Of a stretch of DNA of 64,000 nt, positions 11,720 through 20,890 are shown piece by piece (position 1 is the first letter of the stretch; each line of letters starts with the position of its first letter). The position numbers and the translations under genes were made by a program. A model generated the notes under the pieces. It saw only the letters and a program-made list of their open reading frames with translations, did not search any database and was not told the DNA's origin. The stretch is from Seriola aureovittata (Eukaryota; Chordata; Actinopteri; Carangiformes; Carangidae): assembly GCF_021018895.1 (NCBI RefSeq), contig NC_079379.1, forward strand, positions 24,343,276 to 24,407,275, given 5' to 3'.

Positions 11720-12310
11720 GAAGAATTTATGCTAATGATGCAAACCGAACTGAATCCTAATCTTCAGTGTCACTCCGTGTATCATGTTGCGACACAATGG
11801 CATAATTCCGACGCAGGCTTTGGCGTGATACCTAACCTGAGTGGAAAATATATTTGCTTCTGCCATGCAGCTGCAATTAAATTACCAATAGACTAAGTGC
11901 AATTGTAACTAAATATAGCTGTTATGGGGTTTGACCCACTGATGAATCGTGAGCACCGAATTCAGCTCTGCTCATCAATATGCTATGAAATAAGAGTTTG
12001 TCGTGGCCAGGGGAATTAAACGCGTAAACCCGAAGCTGCACTTTCAGTGGTTAAGTCATCCACCCGCCGATTGTGTTGAAACTGAAAATAGCAGCCGCTG
12101 CATGTGTGTCATCCCCGGAGCTGTCAGGCTTTACCCGGCCTTATTAAATGATCAGCTACGCTGTGTATTGTCATAGCCTGGTGAGTTTTGGCAGCGGCAG
12201 CCACGAGCTGCTGAACACTGATGCCAGAAAGTGGCTTATCTTGATGGATGGGTTCATTATCACCTTCTAATTACAGGTGGATTTTCAGGTATATTCATTA
12301 CCTGTGCTAA
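11720..12310. other. Candidate conserved non-coding element cluster upstream of rarb
   Basis: The stretch is free of simple repeats and of the transposon families seen elsewhere. It is rich in homeobox-like cores (TAATTA, CAATTA, ATTAAA) and has the even composition typical of vertebrate conserved non-coding elements. This is a composition-based guess; no alignment was possible. Confidence 0.3.
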
Positions 12311-12317
12311 CCGGGGT

Positions 12318-12424
12318 TGTGTATATATGTGTGTGTGTGTGTGTGTGTGTATCCATGGGTTACTGTTACACTGGCTGAGCTGCAGGGGGTCAGCTGGTGT
12401 GTGTGTGTGTGTGTGTGTGTGTGT
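12318..12424. repeat. Two (GT)n microsatellites
   Basis: GT runs lie at about 12326-12349 and 12398-12424, followed by a G-rich tract at 12425-12455. Confidence 0.9.
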
Positions 12425-12455
12425 AGGGAGAGAGAGGGGGGGTGGGGTGGGGGGG

Positions 12456-13224
12456 TTCAGGGGTTCCTGTTTCAGCTACGCTGTAGACTCTCTGCAATAT
12501 TCATGAGCTCCGTGGGGATCAATGTGGTGTGCAGCGCTCGGGCCAGCTCTGCCTCTCCAACCGCCTCCTTTACTCCATCAAACAAGTGTTCGTGCATCAA
12601 GACAAAACCTGGCTACTGTATGTGAGACTCTGACTCCAGCAGTTACAGCTTCTCCTCACACATGAATATATGATGTAGGTTTTAAAGCTGACATCACAAT
12701 ATATAATGAATTTTCCAATCACAAGTCAATATATTCCATTCCGTTTCCCTTGAAAGAAAGAAAGAGGCGAAAGTTTCACTTTTACCAGCGTTGTAAAATA
12801 TATATTCCAGCAATTAAGTGTTACAGTTCCATAAAATTGAGGAATTTGTCGGAGACGGATTAAAAAGGAAAAATTGAAGCAGGAGAGGTGAGATAGTCTT
12901 AACTTTTAAGTGCTTAGTATTGGTCAGGCTCTGATAGTACCGGACCCCTACGATTCCCATAATGCAAATCCACAAATCCATAGCATCGCTTTATTAATTG
13001 AGTTGGACCCCCCCCCCCCCCATGAGATAATTAACAAGTTGTAACTTCTTGTAAAAGTACTATGAAGTGACGAGATATATGCAACATGTCAAAAACCTAC
13101 TGGGTACTGACGTTTCACAAGCCAAAAAGGTCTGGAACCAGTGATGTAACTCGCTTATTTGGAGGAGAAACCACATTACTGCAGCTGAAATCATTCATTT
13201 TAAATCTCATTAAACAATAACAAG
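12456..13224. other. Anonymous intergenic sequence
   Basis: A poly-C run lies at 13009-13020. No gene is visible. Confidence 0.4.
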
Positions 13225-13405
13225 TTAAAAGAGCTGCTTTGCTATTAATACACAGCCGGCGTTAGCATCAACAGCTGTTTACTCACCACTGTTTCCAAGA
13301 GAGAGAGTTACACTGCGCCCTCTGAGCAGCGGCGCCGCTTCTTCAGGGCAGACTGGACGCTGCAGTGACTCGGTATCGGAAAGTGACGAGACAGTCCGAC
13401 CAGGT
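13225..13405 (-). repeat. Dispersed non-autonomous repeat ('I' family), partial copy
   Basis: The order 'gttagcatcaacagctgtttactcacc', 'gagcagc...ttcagggcagac', 'gcagtgactcggtatc' matches a longer copy at 55285-55690. This copy is degenerate; strand is arbitrary. Confidence 0.5.
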
Positions 13406-13995
13406 CAGGGCTAGCTGTTGAATTGATTGCCGTGGCGGGTGCTACAGAAATTCATGTTCCCCGTAGGATGATTGGTAATAACTTTGGTGAACTCCTGACT
13501 TCTCATCGAGTATCATCATCGATCATCATCAGGTCAAAACACTTTGGTACCTGAGAGACGAATGATTTTCCCAGAACCCACTGAGTGTTTTTTGTCATTC
13601 TGTCCATTGTGATTCACTCACAGACAAATTTATATTCACTAAAATAATGTAAAATATGCTACTTCCACAAAATCTGCACAAAATACTTTCCCTAAAGAGA
13701 AGCCAATAAATAAACTAGCCAAATAAAAATGTTTGGGAGATACTGTGCATACATGTAGAGACTTGGAATATTCTCCACAAAGTAATTTGAGATTTAGGTT
13801 TTTGAAAATGTTCTCTTACTGTTTTGGTGTTGTTCAAATGTTTCCCATGTCAGTGTGAAGAAATGGTTTCTCTGTGCAGAAGATCAGAACAAACATTTTC
13901 TCTGGGTGAGGCCACAGGGAACAGTGATGGTGCAGCACACTGGGAAAAAAAGTTTTTGGAAAAGAATTATTTTCCATTATTATTTTTGTTTTTAA

Positions 13996-14031
<36 letters not shown>

Positions 14032-14834
14032 ATTATGTGTCTCTCCTGGAACAGTAAAGTCAAAGTGATGAAGTTGTTTGTTGTTGGGTTTGAACTGTGC
14101 AGGTTTCTTCACATACAAATGATAAACAATAAATAAATAAAAAAGACTTATGACATTTAACCTGCAGCTCCTCATAAGTCATTATGTGAAATCACATAAG
14201 AATGCGCTGTTACATGATGTAATGTGCGCTGCATGTAGGACGTTGAATATTTAACACGGCAGCTGGACAGTTAATGACATTATGATATCACTCTCTAATT
14301 ATTATATTCAATGAAACTCATCTTTGCTGCTAATGGCCGACTGTGGTTGTAATGCATCCTGGTTGGAGTCGTGTGTTCCTGCAGCAGACACCTACGAGTG
14401 ATGAGATAGCAGAGCCGCTGTTTGTGTATACGATTCAGCCGACTCTCAGTTCATTGGGTTTCTAGTCGTAAATAATGAGTCATTAGCAACTCATGCTGTT
14501 GCACATCAGTGTGTAAAGCACCGACATCGCTCTCAGTCAGGAAATCTCCCAACATCTCATTTCTCCTGCGATGGAAGCTCATACGTTTTGCACTTGAGAT
14601 GTTGCAGCTGAATGAAAAAATACAGTGTGTTGAGCCTAAATGTCAAAGCAGTGGCGGCAAAATGTTCGTAACGTCGCAGCAGCACGGTTATATAAGAACC
14701 CTGGATTATTATTAGTGTCACATCACCGTGTAAGCAGCTAATTTAAGCTGCTTATAGACTGTTGGGTTCTTCGGTCTGTCACAATGACTCACACTAAAGT
14801 TTATTAAAAGGTTTTATGCGCAAGATCTTACAAA
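13406..14834. repeat. Anonymous sequence with (TTA)n at 13997-14036
   Basis: A 40-base TTA trinucleotide run gives artefactual poly-Tyr/poly-Asn frames on the two strands. The remainder holds no recognisable gene. Confidence 0.6.
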
Positions 14835-15110
14835 TCTTTAGATGAGATCTTCCTTTATTCGTCCAACTGTGGGGAAATTATCAGTTTTACAGCAGCAAAG
14901 AAAGAGAAACTGCAAAATGACAAATACTTGAAAGTAAATAAATAATAGCCTTTAATAATATAATATGTACAGTTACATACTTAAATATAACAACAAATAT
15001 CAGCAGATGAGGGATACTGCACAGTCTTTGGTGTGTGTGGACGACTGAGTGCAGTATTTGTTATAGAGTCCGACAGCAGCAGGAGGGAAAGAGCTGCGGT
15101 AACTCTAACT
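14835..15110 (-). mobile_element. Remnant of a common teleost interspersed repeat
   Basis: It contains 'ttattcgtccaactgtggggaaatt' and, about 190 bases later, 'gtccgacagcagcaggaggga'. Both phrases recur across many teleost genomes in my recollection. The class (LINE tail or DNA element) is not resolved, and strand is arbitrary. Confidence 0.4.
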
Positions 15111-16090
15111 ATAGCTATCATATATAAAGATAAACAGGTTACCGTAGTTACCAATGTCCTTGGTCAGTTTCTGTCCAAACCCGACCCCAAGTCCAAGAGA
15201 TTTGTAACTGAGCCCGACCCGAACCTGACAGACACTTTTTAAAATCTGAACCAGAACATCTTGTGATTCTGCTTTTTTTTTTTACTCACCTGAAACTGCA
15301 AAAACTCCCGAGCTCGTTGTGACGACATGTATAATTACATACCATAATTAAGCCCCACTTCACTCATGCAAGTCAGCAGATACATTAAGATCAATGTGTT
15401 TTCATGTGACGGTACATTCATGAAAATATCTCACACTTACATTATTTTTATATTATAAAATAATAATATCAGTAAAGTGTGACAGTCTCACCTGTGTTCA
15501 GGCTTTTCATGTGTTCGGTGACGTGTGATGAGGCTTCACACATGAAACCTTGTAAATCTTGATCTTGTATTTTATTTATTTAGAAAATTTGTGTCATTTT
15601 AATAAAGCTCTAAAAAAAAAAAAGTCAAAATAAAGTTGCTATAACATTCACAAAATAATGTCTCCTTTCTATTCTGACCTCACGATTGATGACACTGACC
15701 AGAAAATGACAAACCATCAGTCACTGCTGCAGTTTGTCACATAAACATCATAAAGAAGATGAGAGACACTTTTCTTTCTTTACTTTACTTTCAGTAAAAT
15801 ATTGCTATTTCATAACTACATAAATCTGCACCGGTGGCGTTTGTTTATGGACATTCATCTCCTGCAGGAACAGCCTCGTTTTCCTGCCACTGCATAAAAA
15901 GCAACACGGTTGGAGCCGCGGTTCTTCAGTAAAATAAAATTTAAAAAATGAAAAAAAAAAAAAAAAATGCTGAATTAAAATTTTATTTATTTATTTTCTA
16001 TCAAACTTACAAAAAAAGTAAATAAATAAAAATCTTTATTATTTCCCCCCCTGCGTTTCTTCTCTCCGCCGTGTTCCGCGCCGGGGAGCT
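15111..16090. other. Promoter-distal flank
   Basis: An AT-rich flank with A-runs at about 15613-15623 and 15950-15967. 15135-15245 has a degenerate 'cccgacccgaacctgac' stretch resembling an old interspersed repeat. GC content rises sharply from about 16050 into the promoter. Confidence 0.5.
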
Positions 16091-16094
16091 GCAG

Positions 16095-16102
16095 TGATGT
16101 CA
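16095..16102 (+). promoter_or_regulatory. rarb: CRE-like element TGATGTCA
   Basis: TGATGTCA lies 46 bases upstream of the proximal DR5 element. The mammalian RARB2 promoter has the same octamer in the same relative place, where it acts as a cAMP/ATF-family site. Identity and position support conservation; function in this species is inferred. Confidence 0.8.
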
Positions 16103-16110
16103 GCCCGCCG

Positions 16111-16127
16111 GGGTCATTTGAAGGTCA
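16111..16127 (+). promoter_or_regulatory. rarb: Upstream DR5 retinoic acid response element
   Basis: GGGTCA-TTTGA-AGGTCA is a direct repeat of two consensus half-sites with a 5-base spacer, the arrangement bound by RXR/RAR heterodimers. From memory, mammalian promoters have a homologous stretch in which the second half-site is AGGTTA. This fish copy would therefore be closer to consensus. It lies 13 bases before the proximal element. Confidence 0.8.
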
Positions 16128-16140
16128 GCAGCCTCGGAAG

Positions 16141-16157
16141 GGTTCATACAAAGTTCA
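16141..16157 (+). promoter_or_regulatory. rarb: Canonical beta-RARE (DR5)
   Basis: GGTTCA-TACAA-AGTTCA has both half-sites identical to the classic mammalian RARB2 element (GGTTCA-CCGAA-AGTTCA) and the same 5-base spacing. Only the spacer differs. It sits immediately upstream of the TATA block, as in mammals, where it occupies about -53 to -37 and drives retinoic-acid autoinduction through RAR/RXR. Confidence 0.96.
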
Positions 16158-16160
16158 CAC

Positions 16161-16186
16161 GCATATATTAGGCAATTCAATCTTTC
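16161..16186 (+). promoter_or_regulatory. rarb: TATA box and core promoter block of rarb (beta2/P2 promoter)
   Basis: GCATATATTAGGCAATTCAA and the following six bases match the mammalian RARB2 core promoter base for base as I recall it. The TATA-like core is TATATTA (16164-16170). By analogy with mammalian spacing, transcription should start near 16194. Confidence 0.93.
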
Positions 16187-16306
16187 TTTCTCTGTGGCAA
16201 AACTAGTTGGAAACGAGCTGCACGCGGGGACGGAGGAGCAATCCGTCATCGGAAGAGAAGAAGAACGTGCGCTTTTAAAACGCCGCGCGTGTTATTTTTG
16301 ATATTT

Positions 16307-16338
16307 GGGGGGGGTGGTGGTGGTGGGGGGGGGGGGGG
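16307..16338 (+). promoter_or_regulatory. G-rich tract in the leader (candidate G-quadruplex)
   Basis: Long G runs are interrupted only by single Ts within 32 bases. The tract sits about 115 nt downstream of the predicted start site, so it would be present in both the DNA and the leader RNA. Structure formation is inferred from sequence alone. Confidence 0.5.
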
Positions 16339-16415
16339 AGCGGATCGTCCGGTTTGAGGCTGGGCTTCACCCGCCGCTTCCACTCTGTGTCGCGATTCAC
16401 TGACAACACGTCGGG

Positions 16416-16475
16416 ATGTTGTTATTATTGTTTTCACGGAAGAGACGCGTTGAGACGTCGGCGGCCGCGCGCTGA
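16416..16475 (+). promoter_or_regulatory. Upstream ORF 1 in the rarb leader (19 codons)
   Basis: This is the first ATG after the predicted start site. The frame stops at TGA 16473-16475. The peptide is basic at its end, with no recognisable domain. The start context (cggg before ATG, T after) has G at -3 but is otherwise weak. Confidence 0.55.
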
Positions 16476-16503
16476 CCGAGCGACACGGCGCGAGGGGGAA
16501 GAA

Positions 16504-16674
16504 ATGGGCAATGAGCGTTTTCAGAGGAAGCCGCGGAACACAAGAATTCATGATTCCGGTGCCGGACGAATGAGAAGAAGAGGAGCGAAACCTGCCGCTC
16601 CGAGAAAAAGAAGGAGGAGAGGAAGAGGAGGAGGAGGAGGAGGAGGAGGAGGAGGAGGTGGAGGGTGGAAATAG
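16504..16674 (+). promoter_or_regulatory. Upstream ORF 2: 56-codon Arg-rich/poly-Gly peptide
   Basis: The frame starts at ATG in a favourable context (G at -3, G at +4) and ends at TAG 16672-16674, before the coding ATG. The peptide opens MGNERFQRKPRN, has an Arg/Lys-rich middle and ends in about 13 glycines encoded by a (GGA)n-type repeat (about 16624-16665) plus WK. The coding frame of rarb is different. Translation is unproven; the repeat may simply be an unstable leader microsatellite. Confidence 0.5.
16550..16573 (+). promoter_or_regulatory. Upstream ORF 3 (7 codons) at the conserved TTCATGATTC block
   Basis: ATG lies inside TTCATGATTC, which I recall in the mammalian RARB2 leader, where it also opens an upstream ORF. 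Here the frame closes after MIPVPDE, overlapping upstream ORF 2 in another frame. Confidence 0.5.
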
Positions 16675-16683
16675 CGGAGTTTG

Positions 16684-16731
16684 ATGGAGTTGTGTGCGCT
16701 TATGCCGGTGATTTTTTTTTTTCGTCCTTAG
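16684..16731 (+). promoter_or_regulatory. Upstream ORF 4 (15 codons), positionally conserved
   Basis: The frame encodes MELCALMPVIFFRP and a final residue-to-stop at TAG 16729-16731, 33 bases before the coding ATG. The flanking AGTTTGATGGAGTTG matches the mammalian leader as I recall it, where the last upstream ORF starts MEL and is also about 14 codons. Upstream ORFs of mouse Rarb2 are known to affect tissue-specific translation, so this one is the best candidate for a conserved translational control element. Confidence 0.6.
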
Positions 16732-16764
16732 CGCACAAGACTAGTTGAACGACGCGCCGTCAAC

Positions 16765-16921
16765 ATGTTTGACTGCATGGACGTGCTGGCCGTGAGTCCC
16801 GGGCAGATGTTGGATTTCTACACGCCCAGCCCGTCCTCCTGCATGCTGCAGGAAAAGGCTCTGAAAGCCTGCATCAGCGGACTGGCGCACAGAGAGTGGC
16901 AGCACCGCCGGAGCGCACACT
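16765..16921 (+). CDS. rarb: Retinoic acid receptor beta, coding exon 1 (beta2-type A domain)
   Basis: The exon encodes [18 protein letters not shown] and continues through '[13 protein letters not shown]' to 'EWQHRRSAH', 52 codons plus one base. This is the isoform-specific A region (AF-1) of RAR beta2, matching human beta2 at most positions. The RAR alpha and gamma A regions are clearly different, which makes beta the right paralogue. It ends in phase 1 at a GTAGGT donor (16922). The split Ser codon is completed by exon 2 (T + CC). The start has A at -3 and is the conserved ATG; no in-frame upstream ATG is retained. The product is a nuclear, ligand-activated transcription factor acting as a heterodimer with RXR. 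Transcription should be driven by the DR5/TATA promoter about 0.6 kb upstream. Confidence 0.96.
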
Positions 16922-16947
16922 GTAGGTCTCCAAACTTCTCCTCATCT

Positions 16948-16984
16948 GTTGTTGTTGTTGTTGTTGTTGTTGCTGCTGCTGCTG
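16948..16984 (+). repeat. (GTT)n(GCT)n microsatellite beside the exon 1 donor
   Basis: About eight GTT and five GCT units start 27 bases inside intron 1. A second, TTA/TTG-type run follows at about 17068-17100. Both are intronic; apparent poly-Val/Ala or poly-Gln frames here are artefacts. Confidence 0.9.
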
Positions 16985-19559
16985 TTCCTCTGTCAGACCT
17001 CTTAATGCTGATGGGTCAGTGCGACTCCAGCGTCCACATGACTCACAACACGTTGCTGCACAGGGCTGATTATTATTACTATTATTATTATTGTTGTTTT
17101 TATTCTCATGAAAACCATCCAGGGAATTTAAAAGTTTTAGGGGAACTCTTGGAAACAGGCCGCATGAGAGCACTACAGGCTGAGCATACTCATATTAGGA
17201 GGAATAATTAGTCCGGGATGTTTGATGGAGCAGCTGAGTGACGTGATGAAGTTTACATTTAAGAAAAAGGAAAAAAAAGTTTGTTTTTTAACGTGAGATT
17301 GAGCAGAAAAGTCTCCAGAAGCTCCACGAGTCCTCCGCGGTGGAACCTGCAGCCCGTGTGCGTGTCTCGGGTCGGTCCACGTTAAGCGCAGAGGCTGGAG
17401 GAATGCGGAGAGTTAAACACAGGCGGAGGTCTCCGCATCTCCTCCCCGGCCGCACATGACAGGAGGAGCGGCTGGGCCGGCGCGGGGCGAGCCGCGACCC
17501 GCAGCTGCCTGACACTGATTTAGATAAATGACCCCGCGGACTTGTCAACAACATTAGCGGGGGGGTGCTTTCGGATCATGTCAAAATCTAGTGTTTTGTA
17601 TTGGCCGATGGTGATGGATGGTGTGGCTACTGTTAGTGTTCTGTCCAGGTGAATAAAGAGGAAGCTTCTCTCTCTCTCTCTCTGACTTCACCTGAGGGGA
17701 AAATGATCATTATTATAACGAGAGGAAAAGGTTAAACCCGGAGGCCGACTGTAATCTTACTGAAAATATGACTCTGAGTGAAGCTGTCACCTCGGTGTGA
17801 ACGAGCCCACACTCAGTCTGCGAGTGTGTGTTTATTGTGGATGGTTCTCACCCACTGACCATGTGCTCATCAGACACTTGTCAGTGCTTGTTTTTCTCTG
17901 TCACCCTGCTGCTCTGTGATTTATCCTCCGCTGATAATGAGGAGCCTCCAGCTGTCATTCCTCAGGAAGTGTTTGCTCAAGGGCGCTCAGTCAAAAGTGG
18001 CTCTTATCATTGGAGGGTAAAAAATGCAAGTTACAGCTGCCACCTTTTAACTTTGAGCTTCCTCGCCGCTCGCTCTGCAGCGGCGGCTCCTCTGTGAGCG
18101 ATGACAGAAAACTGCAGCTGACACATGAATTTACTGATTATTATTTTTTTGGCCTTTGTGGAAATCACAAGTTCCCCGAGCGCGAGGCGGCATCTGTGAA
18201 GGGACTGACAGCATCAGCCTGAAACCGATAATCACTTTACTTTTGTAAATGTCAAAGAAAAGCAGAAAATCTTTTAAGGAGCTCGAACCAGCAGCTCAAA
18301 CAATGAAAAGTGTTGTGAATGAATTTTGTGGCGATCTGCTCATCAGTTAATCGTCTCACTGACCTTTAAAAGAGAAAAGACAAAGAGTTTCATCTACGTC
18401 ACGTCGACACGCAGAGTTCACTAAATGTATATAAAAACTTGTTTTTGAAAAATGTGAAAAAGTTTAAAACAGTTTATTTTTCAGACTAAGGGAGATGAGA
18501 TTTCACCAGCAGCAGAAATATTCACTTTCATTTTACCATCAGTAATTATTCCACATTAGCGTTCCTGCGCAGTGCGGTCGACAGGATTGAATTAATACTG
18601 AGCTCAAGTTTTATCAGTTCGCTCCTACACATGAACATTTGGACCAGATAGTGAAAAAAGTTTCCAAATTATCTATAATTTTGAATTCCTTAAATGAAGG
18701 TTTGGTTGTTGTTGCAACTGGAACCATTGTAGTTTTTTAAGATGATTTTTTTTCCTGGTTTTTCTTTTTTTATTAATTGTAGAAAATGTAAAAAACGTCA
18801 CTTAAACAAATATGATTCATCTCAGGAAAACACTCAATATAAATTCAGTTTTCAACAACCACATAACATGTAGTTATTAATCATATTTACCAAACAGGAA
18901 ACGTGTAAAAGGAATGAATGTAAAAGTCACGTCAGGCTGGAGGTGTAAATAACTCCAGCGGGTGTCTGTTCCTTTAAAAAGCAGCCGTTCTAAGACGGGG
19001 CTTGTAGCCAGGATTTAACAATACTGAGGTCAGGTCCAAGTACAGCCCCCCCCCCTTACTCCCCTCAGAAAATTATAACCAGACACGAGATGAAGGTCAC
19101 CATTTCTTTTTCCTTTTCTTCCTTTCTCTGTGTTTACATGAAGGTTAAAATGCTGCCGTCTCCACGGTGAGGAGACGAACTGCGGTGAATCCTTCACGTA
19201 TTTACTGAACTAAAAATAGACAAAGTTCGTCATGTGACTCTAAAGATACTGAAATTACCCGATAACAAAAGCTTTAAACCTTTTTCATTGGAGGTAAAAT
19301 GAGTGACTACATGACCTTCTGGAGGCCGTGCACCTTCTGCTGTTGTCACGGTGAAGACACAGCGGAGCCTGTTTGATTAAATTCACCTTCATTAGCTCAT
19401 TTCATTTGTCATAGAATTCAATTAGATGACTAAATGAAGCCTGTGCGTTCTCTCCTGGCATTTGAAGTGATAGTTTGGGTTATTCGAGGTGGGGTTGTCA
19501 TGTTATCTGTAGTCCGGTCGCGGTCAGAGTGATACCACCTCATGGAAGCAGCAGATGCA

Positions 19560-19925
19560 CAGATGGCGGCGTGATGCGCGGCGGTGGACGGGGACAGCAG
19601 GAGAAAAAATGACCACCTAAAGAACCGGCTTCAGTTTAAGTGTACGCTATATTTTGAATATTTTTGCCGCTTCATCTCGCCGTCAAACAGCTCTTTACTA
19701 GTCAAATATCTGATCCGCGCTGTAAAACAGTGCGCGGCGTAAGTGTGCGGAAGGTCAGCGGGTTAAGAAAAAGTAGTTCCAAAGCAAAGAGCTGTTTTAA
19801 CGGAGGATGAATCGATGGAAATATTCACAAATAAAGTGTACACTTAAAATATTATTGTTTAATTTGTGCATTTTTTTTTGTTGCTGTCCCCGTCCACAGC
19901 AGCACATGGCTCAGTGCCTGTGCCG
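19560..19925. mobile_element. Long imperfect inverted repeat (MITE-like)
   Basis: The left arm (about 19583-19699) contains GTGGACGGGGACAGCA, TTTAAGTGTAC, GAATATTT and ACAGCTCTTTA. The right arm (about 19783-19899) contains their complements in reverse order: AAAGAGCTGT, AAATATTC, GTACACTTAAA and TGCTGTCCCCGTCCAC. Arms of about 115 bp flank a spacer of about 85 bp. It encodes nothing; a non-autonomous fold-back element is the likely explanation. Confidence 0.65.
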
Positions 19926-20229
19926 CCGCCGCCTCAAATCTAGTGCAGGTCAATACACCGACAACCCACAAACTATTGCTTCAACATAACGTTTAGTTTA
20001 CGTTGTTAAATGAAAGAAATGGCGCACTGAGGTGCGTTTGATTTGCCGTACAATTAGACAATCGGTGCCCTTTAACACGTACGCCGGACCCGGCCTTTCA
20101 GGAAGCGCTGAGCGGGACAGAAGAAGATGCTGGTGATTTTCTTTTTCTTACAACCGACTGGTCTTCAGCCGGTGAAGCGGCGCCTTGGCCTTTAGTGCTG
20201 TCAGACAGGACACCCCTGCCCTTTTCCTG

Positions 20230-20890
20230 TTTGAATAAGACACTGTTTAAATTAGACTTTGATTGGAGAAAGCCTCTCCCAGGGTCATCGAAATGTTGGT
20301 TTATTAATTTATTTATTCAGGATAGTGGAAACCTCCTGGGTGTTAATTAGCCGCATTGACAAAGAGCCGACCATTAATGCACTTCCTCTTCCAGTTTAGA
20401 TGTTAATTAAGAATGATCAAGGACCTCCTTCCAGCAGATAAAGTGGGCTTTGTGGTCGAGGAATCGCCGCGTACGAGACCCACGCTGCGGAAGTAAGAAT
20501 TCATTTCAGTCAAAGTCGTTTTATCAAAAACAAATCCAGAAACTATCAGACAGGAGTTGGAGAGGTGATCCTCTACAAACAACTGCTGCTATTGTGACTT
20601 AAAAAGACAGTGTGATGTTCCAGCCTGATATGTATTGTACAGGCGATGGTATGGGATAATTGGGGCCTTTTTGTCTTCAAGGCTTAAGCTCCTCTGATGT
20701 GGACATGAAAGGCCATTAGCACAGCTTGAACACCAAGCTAATTTAGTGGGCATGTTAAATGAAAGGTGGTTGGGGGGAAATAAAAAGCTGTGTACAAGAG
20801 TGAAATGAAAGCAGAGCTGGCTGATGCCAGGCGTGTTTAATTGTCATGATTAGGGCAGCGTTCGGCTCCCGCCAGGGTTAAACTGACACC
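20230..20890. other. Candidate conserved non-coding elements in intron 1
   Basis: Two stretches (about 20235-20440 and 20640-20885) lack simple repeats and the local transposon families. They carry many TTAATTA/CTAATTTA/CATTAA-type cores ('tgttaattagccgcattgac', 'caccaagctaatttagtggg'). Such islands in rarb introns are plausible developmental enhancers, but no alignment was possible. Confidence 0.3.

Larger units (their letters stand above)
16194..16764 (+). other. rarb: Predicted rarb beta2 5' leader (about 570 nt)
   Basis: The start is inferred from the spacing to the TATA box and the end is the base before the coding ATG. It is long, GC-rich and contains several upstream ATGs, as in the mammalian RARB2 leader. 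Two short blocks resemble the mammalian leader: TTCATGATTC near 16547 and AGTTTGATGGAGTTG near 16679. No intron signal is evident within it. Confidence 0.8.
16050..17560. other. CpG-rich region around the rarb promoter and first coding exon
   Basis: CpG dinucleotides are dense in 16060-16560 and again in 17300-17520, in contrast to the AT-rich flanks. The region spans the promoter, leader, coding exon 1 and the start of intron 1. The mammalian RARB2 promoter is also CpG-rich and a methylation target; methylation here is unknown. Confidence 0.65.

Noticed and set aside
16354..16503. Apparent 5' extension of upstream ORF 2 to 106 codons
   Set aside because: It would start at TTG; the first ATG in that frame is 16504, and eukaryotic initiation at TTG is not expected here.
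16922..17211. Open continuation of exon 1 to 148 codons with poly-Val/Ala and poly-Tyr runs
   Set aside because: The GTAGGT donor at 16922 rejoins exon 2 in frame with a conserved Ser; the continuation is intronic microsatellite.
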